Shown: piece by piece, positions 1 to 9,158 of the stretch
Layout: each line of letters opens with the position of its first letter
How positions within the stretch are numbered: the first letter of the stretch is position 1
Assembly: GCA_002376965.1 (NCBI GenBank)
Contig: DFOV01000106.1
Location: 1-49,936, forward strand
Source: Gammaproteobacteria bacterium UBA3532
GTDB taxonomy: Bacteria; Pseudomonadota; Gammaproteobacteria; Enterobacterales; UBA3532
Length of the DNA: 49,936 nucleotides
Direction of reading: 5' to 3'
Position numbers and translations under genes: made by a program
Notes under the pieces: model-generated
Seen by the model: the letters and a program-made list of their open reading frames with translations, nothing else
Databases searched by the model: none
Told to the model about the DNA's origin: nothing

Positions 1-195
1 CAGGCGCTAATGGTTATAAGTTTTATGAGCATTATTCTAGCTGCTGTGGGGGTATTGGGAGAAGTTTATCAGGTAGCAGACTATGTGATGTTCTGGGCAT
101 TTTGTGTGGTTTTTCTGATCTATTATGGTTGCTTGGCTAGCATTTGGCGTTTAACGTCTATGGTGCGTAAGGGGCTACGCACCAGCTCCCAATAA
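1..195 (+). CDS. C-terminal end of a membrane protein (5' truncated by window edge)
   Basis: The frame is open from base 1 and ends with TAA at 193-195, so only the last 64 residues of the protein are visible. They contain two strongly hydrophobic stretches, approximately residues 5-20 and 27-50, followed by a basic tail rich in Arg and Lys, as expected for the end of a polytopic inner-membrane protein with a cytoplasmic C-terminus. The next gene, a glycosyltransferase, starts 5 bp later, so the two probably share a transcript. A polysaccharide polymerase, flippase or membrane acyltransferase would fit the context, but nothing visible identifies the family. An internal ATG at 10 is in frame but is probably not the start. 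Confidence 0.6.
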   Translation, partial: QALMVISFMSIILAAVGVLGEVYQVADYVMFWAFCVVFLIYYGCLASIWRLTSMVRKGLRTSSQ

Positions 196-200
196 GTATC

Positions 201-1184
201 ATGCTAAGCTATGATGTTGTTCTCTGCACTTTCAATGGAGCAAAGTTTATTGCTCCACAAATACAAAGTATAGCCAAGCAATCGATAAAACCTGCTACTG
301 TTTATATTTTCGATGATTGCTCTACCGATGACACGGTTATGAGGCTTCATGAGTTATGTCGCCAATGGCAGCTCAATGCCAAGATAGTAGTTAACGAAAG
401 CAACGTTGGCTTCGTTAAAAATTTTGAGCAGGCTATATCATATGCGTGCTCTGATGTCGTATTTCTTTGCGACCAGGATGATATTTGGGAAGAGAGTAAA
501 GCCGAAAGTTTAATCACATATTTGCTATGTAATGAACATATAGACTTGGTTTTTTCCGATGCAACTATTATCGATGAAAATGGCGCCACATTATCTGATT
601 CATTGTGGCGCAGTATCCATTTTTTTCCAGAACTGTATGACGGTAAGGGGCCGCGTAAGCTCTTACGGCGGTTACTGCGCTCTAATGTTGTGACCGGGGC
701 AACTGTCGCTTTTCGTTATAGTTGTGTAAGAGCGTCCGTTCCCTTTATCGCCGGTTACCCTCACGATGCGTGGTTGGCTTTGTTGTCGGCAATCAAAGGA
801 CGTTTGGGCTTTGTCGATATGAAGTTAACACGCTATCGTCAGCATCAAGAGAATGTACTTGGGATAGATAAGCTTCGGGGCATGAATAAGTCAAAACTGG
901 AGAAAGGGTTTGAGCCTCTGTTTTTGCCAAGGGTAAAGGCCTACCAGCAGGTTTTATCGTCGCAAAGCATACCCGTAGAAGTAGAAAAAGATTTTGCAAA
1001 TGTGCTTAAGCTCTTGGAGCTTAGGCACGTTATTCATTATAACTTCACTTTGTATGGGGCATGCAAAATTCTTTTGCCTCCATATATTGTGAGCTACTTT
1101 AGATTTGCTAATGGTGCATACTCTCTGGCTCGCGACCTCTTTATCATAGCTAAACAGGTATTCAACAATAATGAGAGTCGTTAG
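201..1184 (+). CDS. Family 2 glycosyltransferase (rhamnosyltransferase-like)
   Basis: A GT-A fold glycosyltransferase of 327 aa that should transfer a sugar from a nucleotide donor to the growing glycan on the cytoplasmic side of the inner membrane. The N-terminus (SYDVVLCTFNGAKFI) is the usual first beta strand and loop of GT2 enzymes. FDDCSTDDT near residue 37 and the DQDDIW metal/nucleotide-binding motif at 91-96 are characteristic of RfbG/RfbN-type enzymes. The length is normal for that group. ATG 201 follows the upstream stop by 5 bp, and the 3' end overlaps the next gene by 14 bp, so the genes are probably translated together. Donor and linkage cannot be read from sequence; rhamnose is a guess from the subfamily and from the rfb genes downstream. 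Confidence 0.88.
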   Translation: MLSYDVVLCTFNGAKFIAPQIQSIAKQSIKPATVYIFDDCSTDDTVMRLHELCRQWQLNAKIVVNESNVGFVKNFEQAISYACSDVVFLCDQDDIWEESKAESLITYLLCNEHIDLVFSDATIIDENGATLSDSLWRSIHFFPELYDGKGPRKLLRRLLRSNVVTGATVAFRYSCVRASVPFIAGYPHDAWLALLSAIKGRLGFVDMKLTRYRQHQENVLGIDKLRGMNKSKLEKGFEPLFLPRVKAYQQVLSSQSIPVEVEKDFANVLKLLELRHVIHYNFTLYGACKILLPPYIVSYFRFANGAYSLARDLFIIAKQVFNNNESR

Positions 1185-2334
1185 TGTCATAACCTCTATT
1201 GGTAAAAATGGCGTATCTAAGGCTGTGATCAATCTATCGCAAGCCCTATCAACAGAGGGGCACGTGGTTGATGTTGTTGTTCTTGAAAAGCACGGGATTC
1301 AAGAGGGCGAAGCAGGCAGTTTTAATATTATTCCGCTAACATCAGGAATAGGGGTGTCGAGACATCACCCGGTGATCAAGTGGGTCAGACGGTTCGGGCG
1401 GATTTTTATTGGCGGGCTTTTTTTTTATAAGCGGTATGCAAAGTATAAAAGCGCCAAACTGGGGGCGCTGATTGAAAAAAATGGCTATGAGGTAATCCTG
1501 CTGCACTGTCACTATTCTAAGGTATTGATGCAATACCTTGAGCATCCACGTGTTTTTCATGTGGTGCATAATAAAAAAAGTGAGCAGCTTAAGGGTGACT
1601 GGTGGGGAGCGAGCCGAGTAAACCACTGGGTATTTGCTAGTGCAATTAAAAGGCATAGAGTGATTGCGGTGTCGCAGGATGTAAAGGATGACTTAGTCGT
1701 CCATTTTGGAAAGCGCTCTTCTGAAGTTCCGATCATTCCCAACATTTATGATTTTGACGAGATTCGTCGTTTGGCTACGCAGCCTTTTTGCTCTAAAAAA
1801 CTCATAGGCCATAGTAAATATATAGTTGCCGTAGGCCGACTGTCTCAGCAAAAGCGCTTTGACTGGCTTATCCAAGCCTATGCGCTATCGAACCAACAAG
1901 TACCTCTGCTCATTATTGGTGACGGAACGGAAAAGCGGCGGCTTATTAGGCTTATTACAACGCTTGGACTAGCAAGAAAGGTAGTCCTGCTAGACTGGGT
2001 TGACAACCCATATCCATACATTAAAAATGCCTTGGCTATGGTGTTAAGTTCGTCCTATGAGGGATTACCTACGGTTTGCATTGAGGCTTCAGTGTTGGGT
2101 ACGAATATTATTGCAACGAACTGCTCCGGGGTTAGTGACATTATCCAGCCTGGTATAGGCAGGGTACTGGTTGATGTTAATGATATTGGACAGATGGTCG
2201 GTGCTTTAAATAGCCAGATGGCCACAGATAAGATGATAGCCAATGATGCCATTGACAACGTTACTCAGCGTTTTGAGCCTGGTGTTATACTGCAGCGCTA
2301 TTTCTCCCTTTGGTTAGAAGGTGATGACGATTGA
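1171..2334 (+). CDS. Family 4 glycosyltransferase (GT-B)
   Basis: A retaining GT4-type glycosyltransferase of 387 aa for polysaccharide assembly. The N-terminal domain opens with MRVVSVITSIGKNGVSKAVI, the usual glycine-containing acceptor-domain loop. The C-terminal donor domain has VGRLSQQKR at 221-229, IIGDGTEKRRL near 248-258 and SYEGLPTVCIEA at 295-306, which gives the EX7E motif (E297, E305). This is the expected full architecture and length. The start overlaps the preceding gene by 14 bp, and its TGA stop overlaps the TTG start of the following glycosyltransferase in a 4-bp TTGA junction. Both junctions indicate a tightly coupled operon. The sugar specificity is unknown. Confidence 0.88.
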   Translation: MRVVSVITSIGKNGVSKAVINLSQALSTEGHVVDVVVLEKHGIQEGEAGSFNIIPLTSGIGVSRHHPVIKWVRRFGRIFIGGLFFYKRYAKYKSAKLGALIEKNGYEVILLHCHYSKVLMQYLEHPRVFHVVHNKKSEQLKGDWWGASRVNHWVFASAIKRHRVIAVSQDVKDDLVVHFGKRSSEVPIIPNIYDFDEIRRLATQPFCSKKLIGHSKYIVAVGRLSQQKRFDWLIQAYALSNQQVPLLIIGDGTEKRRLIRLITTLGLARKVVLLDWVDNPYPYIKNALAMVLSSSYEGLPTVCIEASVLGTNIIATNCSGVSDIIQPGIGRVLVDVNDIGQMVGALNSQMATDKMIANDAIDNVTQRFEPGVILQRYFSLWLEGDDD

Positions 2335-3370
2335 AAACGGTAATACATATACTTCCAAGATTATCCATTGGTGGGGCTGAAGTTTCGGCGCTCAAGTTAC
2401 TCGCAAAGGACAATCTGCCTTTTATCTACAAGATTTTGGTATTTAGAAAAAAAAAAGTAACAGTTTGAATGCAAGCGTATTGGATTGTAGCTCGCGCTGG
2501 CCGCTGTTGGCCTTGGTTAAGGTTTCGTTACGACTTTTAAAAGAGCGTCCAGATATTGTTGTTTATTCGTTGTGGCGTTCTAGATGTTTTTATCTGTTAA
2601 ACCGCCTGGTATTGCCGGGAATGCAGCATGTACTTTTTTTTCACAGCGCTTCGTCTGCTCATGTTTTGGATGCATTGTCCACACGTATTTGCCTCAAAAT
2701 TGCAGGTGTCATTTTTGTCGATTCAGAAGCGACAAAAGGCTACATCAAAAAGCACTATGGATTTAGTGGCAAAGTTTGGGTTGTACCTCCTATTGTCCAA
2801 GCGTCCCAAGTAGCGGCTTCCAAGCAACCCAAGAAGATGATTTATTTGGGAAGGGTCAATAAACGAAAAGGCTTTGACAACGTTATACGCTTCATGCGCC
2901 ATGTTGAGCGGATTGATAATGCATTTTCACTAGATGTGTATGGCCCCGTCAAAATGCCAGCAAACATGGAAAAGCTGATTGTTGAATCGGGGATTGGCAG
3001 TAAAATTCGTTTTTGTGGTAGTATTCCCCCGGAGCAAACTGCGGAAATAGTGTCGAAATACCAATATATGGTTTTGCTAAGTCCCAACGAAGGTATGGCT
3101 CTAGCTGTGCTTGAGGGCATGGGGCAAGGAACCGTTCCGCTGGTTTATCCTGCTGGCGAGATAGCCAGCTATTGCACTGACGCTTATAATTCGCTTACGG
3201 CGGATGGGCTGGATGAAACGTCGCTCTTACAGCTTGCTCGTAAGCTTATAGGGCTTGATAGCTGCTACGATGAGTGGCGTATAGTTAGCAACAATGCTGT
3301 ATATAGTACTAAAGAGGTTCAAGGGATGGATAAGTCGCTACTTAAAGCTATCAGTGAATTGAGTTATTGA
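2331..3370 (+). CDS. Family 4 glycosyltransferase split by a frameshift at an A10 run
   Basis: Two reading frames together form one GT4-like enzyme. Frame one starts at TTG 2331, overlapping the previous stop, and encodes about 45 residues starting MKTVIHILPRLSIGGAE, a classic GT4 N-terminus. It stops at 2466-2468, just after ten consecutive A residues at 2447-2456. The other frame is open from within the A run to 3370 (first usable start TTG 2465) and carries the remainder, including YLGRVNKRKGFDNVIRF and the EX7E-like SPNEGMALAVLEGM. Reading one extra A, or slipping by -1 on the run, joins them into about 346 aa, a normal GT4 length. Possible causes are transcriptional slippage, programmed -1 frameshifting, a phase-variable tract, a true mutation or a sequencing error. 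The rest of the gene shows no further decay. Confidence 0.72.
2447..2456 (+). repeat. A10 homopolymer at the frameshift junction
   Basis: Ten consecutive adenines sit exactly where the reading frame of the GT4 gene must change. Runs of nine or more A are known substrates for RNA-polymerase slippage and for replication slippage. One additional A would restore a single uninterrupted reading frame. Confidence 0.85.
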
Positions 3371-3371
3371 T

Positions 3372-4172
3372 ATGGAAATAAAGAAGCGTTCCTCCCTTGC
3401 AATCCAAAGAGATGTCATATTCGCTTTATTTCTCCGGGAACTGCGGGTTAGGTTTGGTACCTATAAACTCGGTATTTGCTGGGCATTTATCGAGCCTGTC
3501 GCGTTTATTACGGTACTGACAGCTATCAGAACGGCGGGCTTCAAGTCCATGGGAGCCCAAACCGATGTTCACGGCATCCCTTTTGCCATTTTTTTTATGC
3601 TTGGTTTTATGCTTTATAGCCTTTTTCAAAAGGTTAGTCTTCAAGCATCTGATGCGATAAATGCTAACCGCCAATTGTTTGCTTATCGGCAAGTCAGGGT
3701 GCTTGATGCGGTTTTGGCTCGAGTGCTGCTAGAGTCGATAATATGGTTGTCTGTAATCGTGATTTTAACGTTAGGATTGATGTGGCTAGGCATGAACATA
3801 CAGATGGTGGATTTTTTGCGCTTTTTGTCTGCTGTTTTTGGATTGCTGCTTGTTGGCTTTGGATTGGGGGTTTTCTTTTGTGTTGTAAAGCAGCGCGTAC
3901 GAGAAATGGAAAAGGTATTGAAAATTTTGATGGCACCAATGCTTTTTATTTCGGGTGTGTTTTTTTCTCTTGACCAGGTGCCTGCTAAATACAGGGGGTA
4001 TTTGGACTGGAATCCCGTTCTGCATGCGATAGAACTGGCAAGAGGGGCCGCCTATGGCTCATATAGTAGTATTGGAGTGAGTATGTTTTTCCTCTACAGC
4101 TGTGGCATCGCTTTAACTTTCCTTGGTTTGGCAACTTACCGGCTCGAGTGGCGTAGGATAGTCGCATCGTGA
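3372..4172 (+). CDS. kpsM: Polysaccharide ABC exporter, permease (KpsM/BexB-like)
   Basis: The 266-aa inner-membrane component of an ABC-2 exporter that moves the finished polysaccharide to the periplasm. The N-terminus (IQRDVIFALFLRELRVRFGTYKLG) is the conserved amphipathic KpsM segment, followed by ICWAFIEPVAF and about six hydrophobic membrane spans ending near residue 256. The motif LDWNPVLHAIELARGAAYG close to the C-terminus is also typical of the family. ATG 3372 lies one base after the preceding stop, and the 3' end overlaps the kpsT-like gene by 4 bp (GTGA), so both exporter subunits are coupled in translation. It should pair with the ATPase, KpsE-like and KpsD-like products that follow directly. 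Confidence 0.93.
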   Translation: MEIKKRSSLAIQRDVIFALFLRELRVRFGTYKLGICWAFIEPVAFITVLTAIRTAGFKSMGAQTDVHGIPFAIFFMLGFMLYSLFQKVSLQASDAINANRQLFAYRQVRVLDAVLARVLLESIIWLSVIVILTLGLMWLGMNIQMVDFLRFLSAVFGLLLVGFGLGVFFCVVKQRVREMEKVLKILMAPMLFISGVFFSLDQVPAKYRGYLDWNPVLHAIELARGAAYGSYSSIGVSMFFLYSCGIALTFLGLATYRLEWRRIVAS

Positions 4173-4816
4173 TTTCTTTGCGGTCTGTGACTAAGTCATA
4201 TCCGACCAAGCTTGGTCGGAAATACGTCTTGACGAACGTATCTATAGATCTTCCTGACGACAGGAATATCGCTATTTTGGGAAGAAATGGTGCTGGAAAG
4301 TCAACCTTATTAAGGTTGCTGGGAGGAATCGATTACCCTGACACCGGAACCATTAACTCCGATCGCTATATTTCTTGGCCATTAGGCCTTTCATCGGGCC
4401 ATCCAAAAATGACTGGGCGTGAGAACACGCGTTTTGTGGCTCGAGTAATGGGGGCTTCGAGCTTAAAGGCTGTTGAACATTATGTCGTGGACTTCGCGGA
4501 GTTGGGTAAGTTTTTCGACCTCCCAATTAGTACCTATTCTAGTGGGATGAAAGCAAGGCTAAACTTTGGACTCAGTATGGCTTTTGACTTCGATACCTAC
4601 TTAATGGATGAAATAACAGCAGTAGGTGATCCTAAGTTTAAAAAGAAGGCGCAGGATGCTTTGAATAGTAAAAGAGAAAAAGCCAATATCATTATGGTCT
4701 CTCACTCGGCGGCGCAGCTTCGAAAGATGTGTGACTACGGAATATTATTGCATGAGGGACAGCTAACCGTTTATGAAGATATAGAGGACGCTATCAGCCG
4801 GTATGAATCGTTGTAG
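4169..4816 (+). CDS. kpsT: Polysaccharide ABC exporter, ATPase (KpsT-like)
   Basis: The 215-aa nucleotide-binding subunit that powers export through the KpsM-like permease. Visible motifs are Walker A GRNGAGKST at 38-46, the ABC signature region YSSGMKARL at 123-131, Walker B YLMDE at 144-148, the D-loop (GD, about 153-154) and the H-loop VSHS at 177-180. The protein ends soon after the ATPase core, so it lacks the extra C-terminal carbohydrate-binding domain found in Wzt proteins of O-antigen systems that recognise a capped chain end. It is therefore of the capsule (KpsT/CtrD/BexA) type. The start is GTG 4169, overlapping the permease stop. Confidence 0.93.
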   Translation: MISLRSVTKSYPTKLGRKYVLTNVSIDLPDDRNIAILGRNGAGKSTLLRLLGGIDYPDTGTINSDRYISWPLGLSSGHPKMTGRENTRFVARVMGASSLKAVEHYVVDFAELGKFFDLPISTYSSGMKARLNFGLSMAFDFDTYLMDEITAVGDPKFKKKAQDALNSKREKANIIMVSHSAAQLRKMCDYGILLHEGQLTVYEDIEDAISRYESL

Positions 4817-4873
4817 CATTCTTTTATGCGCTATCCGGTAATGTGTATTTTAAGTACTTTGGGAAAAGTTTAG

Positions 4874-5971
4874 ATGAAAAAAATGAGTTGGACCGCCTGG
4901 GGCTTTTTATTTCTGGTTATTGTCCCTTTCATATGCGTTGTTTTTTACTACTGTTCGGTAGTATCGCCGCGTTATGCGAGTAGCGCCAAGGTTATTGTCA
5001 AGCAAAGTGACTCAATGACTCAGCTGCCGAGTGATATACCATTCTTTGGAAGTACAGCCAGCCAGACAGGGCTTGATGCAGAGCTTGTCACAGAGTTTAT
5101 TTTGTCACGAGATATGTTAGGGCGTCTCGAAGACAAGCATAACCTAAAATCTCATTTCCAAAATAGTGAGATAGACTTGCTATCACGGTTACCTGCGGAT
5201 GCGAGTAAAGAGGACTTTTTAGAGTATTATCAAGATCATCTAAGTGTCACTCTCAATGAGGTGTCGTCGGTACTTACCATTGAAGTGCAAGCATTCTCTG
5301 CTGGGTATTCAACAGAAGTTTTAGAAACTATTTTGGAAGAAAGTGAGTTGTTTATTAATAACATTGGCCATAAGCTTGCGCGTTCCCAAGTCCTTTTTGT
5401 TCAGGGGGAAATAGAGAGAGCTCAACAAAACCTTCGGGATAGCAAACGGGCAATTTTGGAATTCCAGGATACTCATAAATTATACAACCCTGAACAAGAA
5501 GGTGTAGCAATGCAGACAGTGGTACACCAGCTTGAGGGCGAGCTAGCAAGAAGTCAGACTGAGCTTAAATCTTTGAAAAGTTTTATGAATGCGCAAGCGC
5601 CTGAAGTGGTTAGCTTACGGGGAAAAATTAAAGCGCTGGAACAACAGTTAGAGCAAGAACGTTCAAAATTAGCAGGTAACCCAAAGGGACAAAACTTAAA
5701 CGATATCACTTCCGGCTTCCAAGATCTTAAAATGGATATTGAATTTGCTACCGATATTTATAAAACCGCATTGATCACTCTTGAGCAGGCAAGGGTAGAG
5801 GCCTATCGAAAGTTGAAGCACCTGGTCATCGTCGAGAGTCCTGAACTGCCTGAAGATGCCAAGTACCCCAGAATTATATACAATATCGCGACTTTGGGGC
5901 TAATTCTGCTGTTAGTTTATGGCGTTTTTGTTATAGTCATCGCCACCATCCGCGAGCATAAGGATATGTAG
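4874..5971 (+). CDS. kpsE: Capsule export inner-membrane/periplasmic adaptor (KpsE/CtrB-like)
   Basis: A 365-aa polysaccharide co-polymerase-type protein that links the ABC transporter to the outer-membrane/periplasmic export protein. It has an N-terminal membrane span (about 8-28), then the family-typical SPRYASSAKVIVKQSD segment, a long periplasmic alpha-helical region (about 165-315, heptad-like, rich in Glu, Gln and Leu), a PELPEDAKYPR proline motif, and a C-terminal span (about 335-357) ending in a charged tail. This is the KpsE/CtrB/BexC layout and length. It begins 57 bp after the ATPase, preceded by GGGAAAAG as a ribosome-binding site, and the KpsD-like gene follows 52 bp downstream. 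Confidence 0.92.
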   Translation: MKKMSWTAWGFLFLVIVPFICVVFYYCSVVSPRYASSAKVIVKQSDSMTQLPSDIPFFGSTASQTGLDAELVTEFILSRDMLGRLEDKHNLKSHFQNSEIDLLSRLPADASKEDFLEYYQDHLSVTLNEVSSVLTIEVQAFSAGYSTEVLETILEESELFINNIGHKLARSQVLFVQGEIERAQQNLRDSKRAILEFQDTHKLYNPEQEGVAMQTVVHQLEGELARSQTELKSLKSFMNAQAPEVVSLRGKIKALEQQLEQERSKLAGNPKGQNLNDITSGFQDLKMDIEFATDIYKTALITLEQARVEAYRKLKHLVIVESPELPEDAKYPRIIYNIATLGLILLLVYGVFVIVIATIREHKDM

Positions 5972-6023
5972 GTCTACTTAACTTACTTGCTTACCGCCTT
6001 TCGCAAATTGCTAGGAGACTTCT

Positions 6024-7664
6024 ATGTTATTTAGGAACTATGTCGTTGTTTTATTCATATCCATGTGGTGTTTTTCCTTTTCACTCAATGCTGCAGTTGA
6101 TTTGTCAAGAGACGTTGACGACTTGCAAGATGAAGAGGGGCAGACTCTTGAGGCGCAAAAAAAACTGTATGATGGCGCCTTTGGAGAGTGGATGTTCCGC
6201 GGTCAATTTTCCAAAGAGTCTTTTACTGGCTTTAACCCCAATTACAAAGTCGGCATTGGGGATAGAGTTAATATTCAGCTATGGGGCGGAGTCGAGTTTC
6301 AGGCAACTTTGAGCGTGGATGTACAAGGTAATCTATTCATTCCCAAAGTCGGTCCTGTATCAGTGAAAGACGTATTGAACAAGGACCTCAATGAACGGAT
6401 AAAACGCTCTATTAAAAGCATATATCAGCGAAATGTTGGTGTGTACGCTACTCTGGAAAGTGCTCAGCCAGTCAAAATCTATGTTACAGGGTTTGTAAAA
6501 AAGCCGGGGTTATACGCAGGTCTATCTTCAGACTCCGTTTTGTACTTCCTTGATAAGTCTGGAGGGGTGGACGTCAGGAAGGGCAGTTTTATTGACATTA
6601 GTGTTTTAAGAAACAATACCCAGATTAGAAAAATAAACCTCTACGACTTTCTCTTAACGGGTAGAGTTGAGCCAATCCAGCTGATTGATGGTGACACAAT
6701 TCTAGTGAACTCCCGTAAAAGTGTGATATCGGTCTCTGGGTTAGTCCAGAATCCTTCTGTTTTTGAGTTCGCTGGGAAGAGCGTTAAAGCGAAACAACTG
6801 TTAAAAATGGCGAAAATAGAGCCGACGGCAACACATATGCGGATTGTCCGCAATGGTGAATCTGCACAGCGTGTAGATTACTTTCCGGTAGATGAACTCT
6901 CTCAAGTGGTGCTATATCCAGGCGATAACGTTTATTTGGTTGCCGATAAAAAAATCGCCACGATTTCGGTACGTGTTGAAGGTGAGCATGAAAGTAAACA
7001 AGAGTATATTCTACCTCATGGTACAACATTAGGAGCGCTTTTAGCTAAGGTGCAGCCAAATGAGCTGACTGATACCGAGAGCATTCAGCTCTATAGAAAA
7101 AGTGTTAAATTTCGGCAAAAAAGCATGCTAAATACTTCTCTGCAGGCACTGGAGGCCAGTTTACTTTCTGCCCGTTCAGAAACTGCAGGGGAAGCTGCGC
7201 TTAGATCCAAAGAAGCACAATTGCTAATGCAATGGGTGAATCGGGCTCGCGTTATTGAACCAAAGGGGCAGGTTATTTTGGCCGAGTCTGATAGTTTTCA
7301 AAATATTGTTTTGGAGCCAGATGATGTAATCCGTTTTCCTGCCAAAAGTGGTTTGGTTATGGTGCATGGCGAAGTGCTGTCTCCCAATGCGGTTGCATAT
7401 AACGATAAAATGAAAGTTCTCGATTATATCGATATGGCGGGAGGCTTTACGCATAAGAAAAGCAACTCAAAGGTGGTCGTTCTGCATCCTAGCGGTCGTT
7501 TTTCAAAAGTGGCAAGCAGGCATTTGGATGATAAGTACGTTCATCCCGGCGATGAAATTCTAGTTTTACCACAGATTGATACAAAGAACCTTCAGATTAC
7601 TCAGGATGTGGTGCAGCTTATATACCAGATTGCTGTTTCAGCTGGTGTTGTATTAGCCATTTAA
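6024..7664 (+). CDS. kpsD: Polysaccharide export protein, KpsD/Wza family
   Basis: The 546-aa periplasmic/outer-membrane export component. Residues 1-24 form a signal peptide (hydrophobic core, cleavage likely after SLNA). No lipobox cysteine is seen, as in KpsD and unlike Wza. The poly-export domain starts around YKVGIGDRVNIQLWGG (about 75-90) and continues with QGNLFIPKVGPV. SLBB-like beta-grasp repeats follow, for example VKIYVTGFVKKPGLY, VISVSGLVQNPSVF and GLVMVHGEVLSPNAVAY. The C-terminus is hydrophobic. The length is close to E. coli KpsD. An AGGAG site lies about 10 bp upstream of ATG 6024. It completes a contiguous M-T-E-D exporter set, supporting ABC-dependent capsule-type export. 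Confidence 0.92.
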   Translation: MLFRNYVVVLFISMWCFSFSLNAAVDLSRDVDDLQDEEGQTLEAQKKLYDGAFGEWMFRGQFSKESFTGFNPNYKVGIGDRVNIQLWGGVEFQATLSVDVQGNLFIPKVGPVSVKDVLNKDLNERIKRSIKSIYQRNVGVYATLESAQPVKIYVTGFVKKPGLYAGLSSDSVLYFLDKSGGVDVRKGSFIDISVLRNNTQIRKINLYDFLLTGRVEPIQLIDGDTILVNSRKSVISVSGLVQNPSVFEFAGKSVKAKQLLKMAKIEPTATHMRIVRNGESAQRVDYFPVDELSQVVLYPGDNVYLVADKKIATISVRVEGEHESKQEYILPHGTTLGALLAKVQPNELTDTESIQLYRKSVKFRQKSMLNTSLQALEASLLSARSETAGEAALRSKEAQLLMQWVNRARVIEPKGQVILAESDSFQNIVLEPDDVIRFPAKSGLVMVHGEVLSPNAVAYNDKMKVLDYIDMAGGFTHKKSNSKVVVLHPSGRFSKVASRHLDDKYVHPGDEILVLPQIDTKNLQITQDVVQLIYQIAVSAGVVLAI

Positions 7665-7673
7665 AGGAGTACG

Positions 7674-8591
7674 TTGAAAATGGTGGGTCAGGCATCTGCT
7701 ATTAATCCTCACAGCCGTAAAGGTATTATTTTGGCCGGGGGGCACGGCACTCGGCTTTATCCTCTTACCAGGGTAGTTAGTAAGCAGCTAATGCCTGTTT
7801 ATGATAAGCCCATGATATATTACCCACTGGCTGTATTGATGTTGGCCGGTATCACTGAAATATTGATCATAACAACGGCAGAGGAAATCGAACGGTTTCG
7901 CGGATTGCTGGGTAATGGTGAGCAGTGGGGAATGAGTTTTGACTATGCGATCCAACCCGAGCCGGAAGGGCTGGCGCAGGCGTTTCTAATTGGTGAAGCA
8001 TTTTTGGATAACCACCCCGCCTGCCTTGTGCTGGGGGATAATATTTTTTATGGACATGACTTGGCTCAATCGCTTAAGGCGGCTAATGCCAAAGGGGCTG
8101 GAGCAACTATTTTTGGTTACCATGTGAGCGATCCTGAGCGCTATGGTGTCGTTGACTTTGATCAGGATGGCAAAGCTTTAACGATAGAAGAAAAGCCGGC
8201 TCACCCCAGCTCGAATTATGCTGTGACAGGGCTGTACTTCTATGACAATCAAATTACTGAAATTGCCAAGAAAATATCCCCTTCAGCGCGGGGGGAGCTA
8301 GAAATTACCGATATTAACAATGCATACTTAGAGCTTGGAACTCTTCAGGTTGAAGTGCTGGGGCGTGGGTGTGCATGGCTTGATACAGGAACGCATTCTT
8401 CGCTATTGGAAGCAAGTAATTTCATTGCCACTATTGAGCGCAGGCAAGGACTAAAGGTGTGTTGTCCAGAAGAGATTGCGTATCATATGGGTTTTATCGA
8501 TAAAGAGCAGCTGCAGCGCTTGGCCCGTCAGCTGCGAAAAAGTGGATATGGGCAATACCTTACATCGTTACTTCGCGAAAAAGTATTCTAG
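7674..8591 (+). CDS. rfbA: Glucose-1-phosphate thymidylyltransferase
   Basis: First enzyme of dTDP-L-rhamnose synthesis: dTTP plus glucose-1-phosphate gives dTDP-glucose, in the cytoplasm. The signature [16 protein letters not shown] (about 17-32) with [17 protein letters not shown] directly after is diagnostic for RfbA/Rml[20 protein letters not shown] and [13 protein letters not shown] are also conserved in the family. The start is probably TTG 7674, 5 bp after AAGGAG; ATG 7680 is an alternative giving a protein two residues shorter. Length is about 305 aa against roughly 290 for typical RfbA, due to a slightly longer N-terminus. It heads an rfbA-C-D-B cassette that continues without gaps to 11112. 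Confidence 0.96.
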   Translation: MKMVGQASAINPHSRKGIILAGGHGTRLYPLTRVVSKQLMPVYDKPMIYYPLAVLMLAGITEILIITTAEEIERFRGLLGNGEQWGMSFDYAIQPEPEGLAQAFLIGEAFLDNHPACLVLGDNIFYGHDLAQSLKAANAKGAGATIFGYHVSDPERYGVVDFDQDGKALTIEEKPAHPSSNYAVTGLYFYDNQITEIAKKISPSARGELEITDINNAYLELGTLQVEVLGRGCAWLDTGTHSSLLEASNFIATIERRQGLKVCCPEEIAYHMGFIDKEQLQRLARQLRKSGYGQYLTSLLREKVF

Positions 8592-8604
8592 AAGTGGAAA
8601 TCAA

Positions 8605-9153
8605 ATGATTTACAGAGAAACTGCGCTTGAAGGTGCAATGATTTTGGAGCCCCAATTATTTAATGATGAGCGGGGCTATTTTATGGAAACGTTCCGTTCT
8701 GATGACTTTAAGAGCCACTGTGCCGATGTTGATTTTGTTCAAGATAATCAGAGTAGTTCTGTTAAGGGGATTCTTAGAGGTCTCCATTATCAAGTGAACA
8801 AGCCCCAAGGCAAGCTTGTTCGAGTTATAAGTGGAGAGGTCTTTGATGTGGCAGTTGATCTCCGTCGGTCGTCAAAAACGTTTGGGCAATGGGTGGGAGT
8901 TTATCTTTCTGCTGAAAACAAGCGTCAATTCTGGATTCCCGAAGGTTTTGCACATGGGTTTCTTGTTACTAGCGATAGAGCTGAGTTTGTCTATAAGTGT
9001 ACAAATTATTATTCGCCCACTGATGAAAGGGGGGTTGCTTGGAATTGCCCCGAAGTTGATATCGATTGGCCGCTAGATGACATCATTGCACCTGTGCTAT
9101 CTGCAAAGGATAGCTGTTCGTGTCGTTTAAGCCAAGCTGAGGTTTTTAAATAG
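8605..9153 (+). CDS. rfbC: dTDP-4-dehydrorhamnose 3,5-epimerase
   Basis: Third enzyme of the dTDP-L-rhamnose pathway, epimerising C3 and C5 of dTDP-4-keto-6-deoxyglucose. I chose ATG 8605, giving 182 aa, the normal RfbC size. The reading frame is open further upstream but would overlap rfbA by more than 100 bp. Conserved features are FNDERGYFMETF, the QDNQSSS segment, GILRGLHYQ with the catalytic-site His, GEVFDVAVDLR, and WIPEGFAHGFLV. The cupin-like beta barrel runs through most of the protein. The spacing to rfbA is 13 bp and to rfbD 5 bp. Confidence 0.95.
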   Translation: MIYRETALEGAMILEPQLFNDERGYFMETFRSDDFKSHCADVDFVQDNQSSSVKGILRGLHYQVNKPQGKLVRVISGEVFDVAVDLRRSSKTFGQWVGVYLSAENKRQFWIPEGFAHGFLVTSDRAEFVYKCTNYYSPTDERGVAWNCPEVDIDWPLDDIIAPVLSAKDSCSCRLSQAEVFK

Positions 9154-9158
9154 ATACT

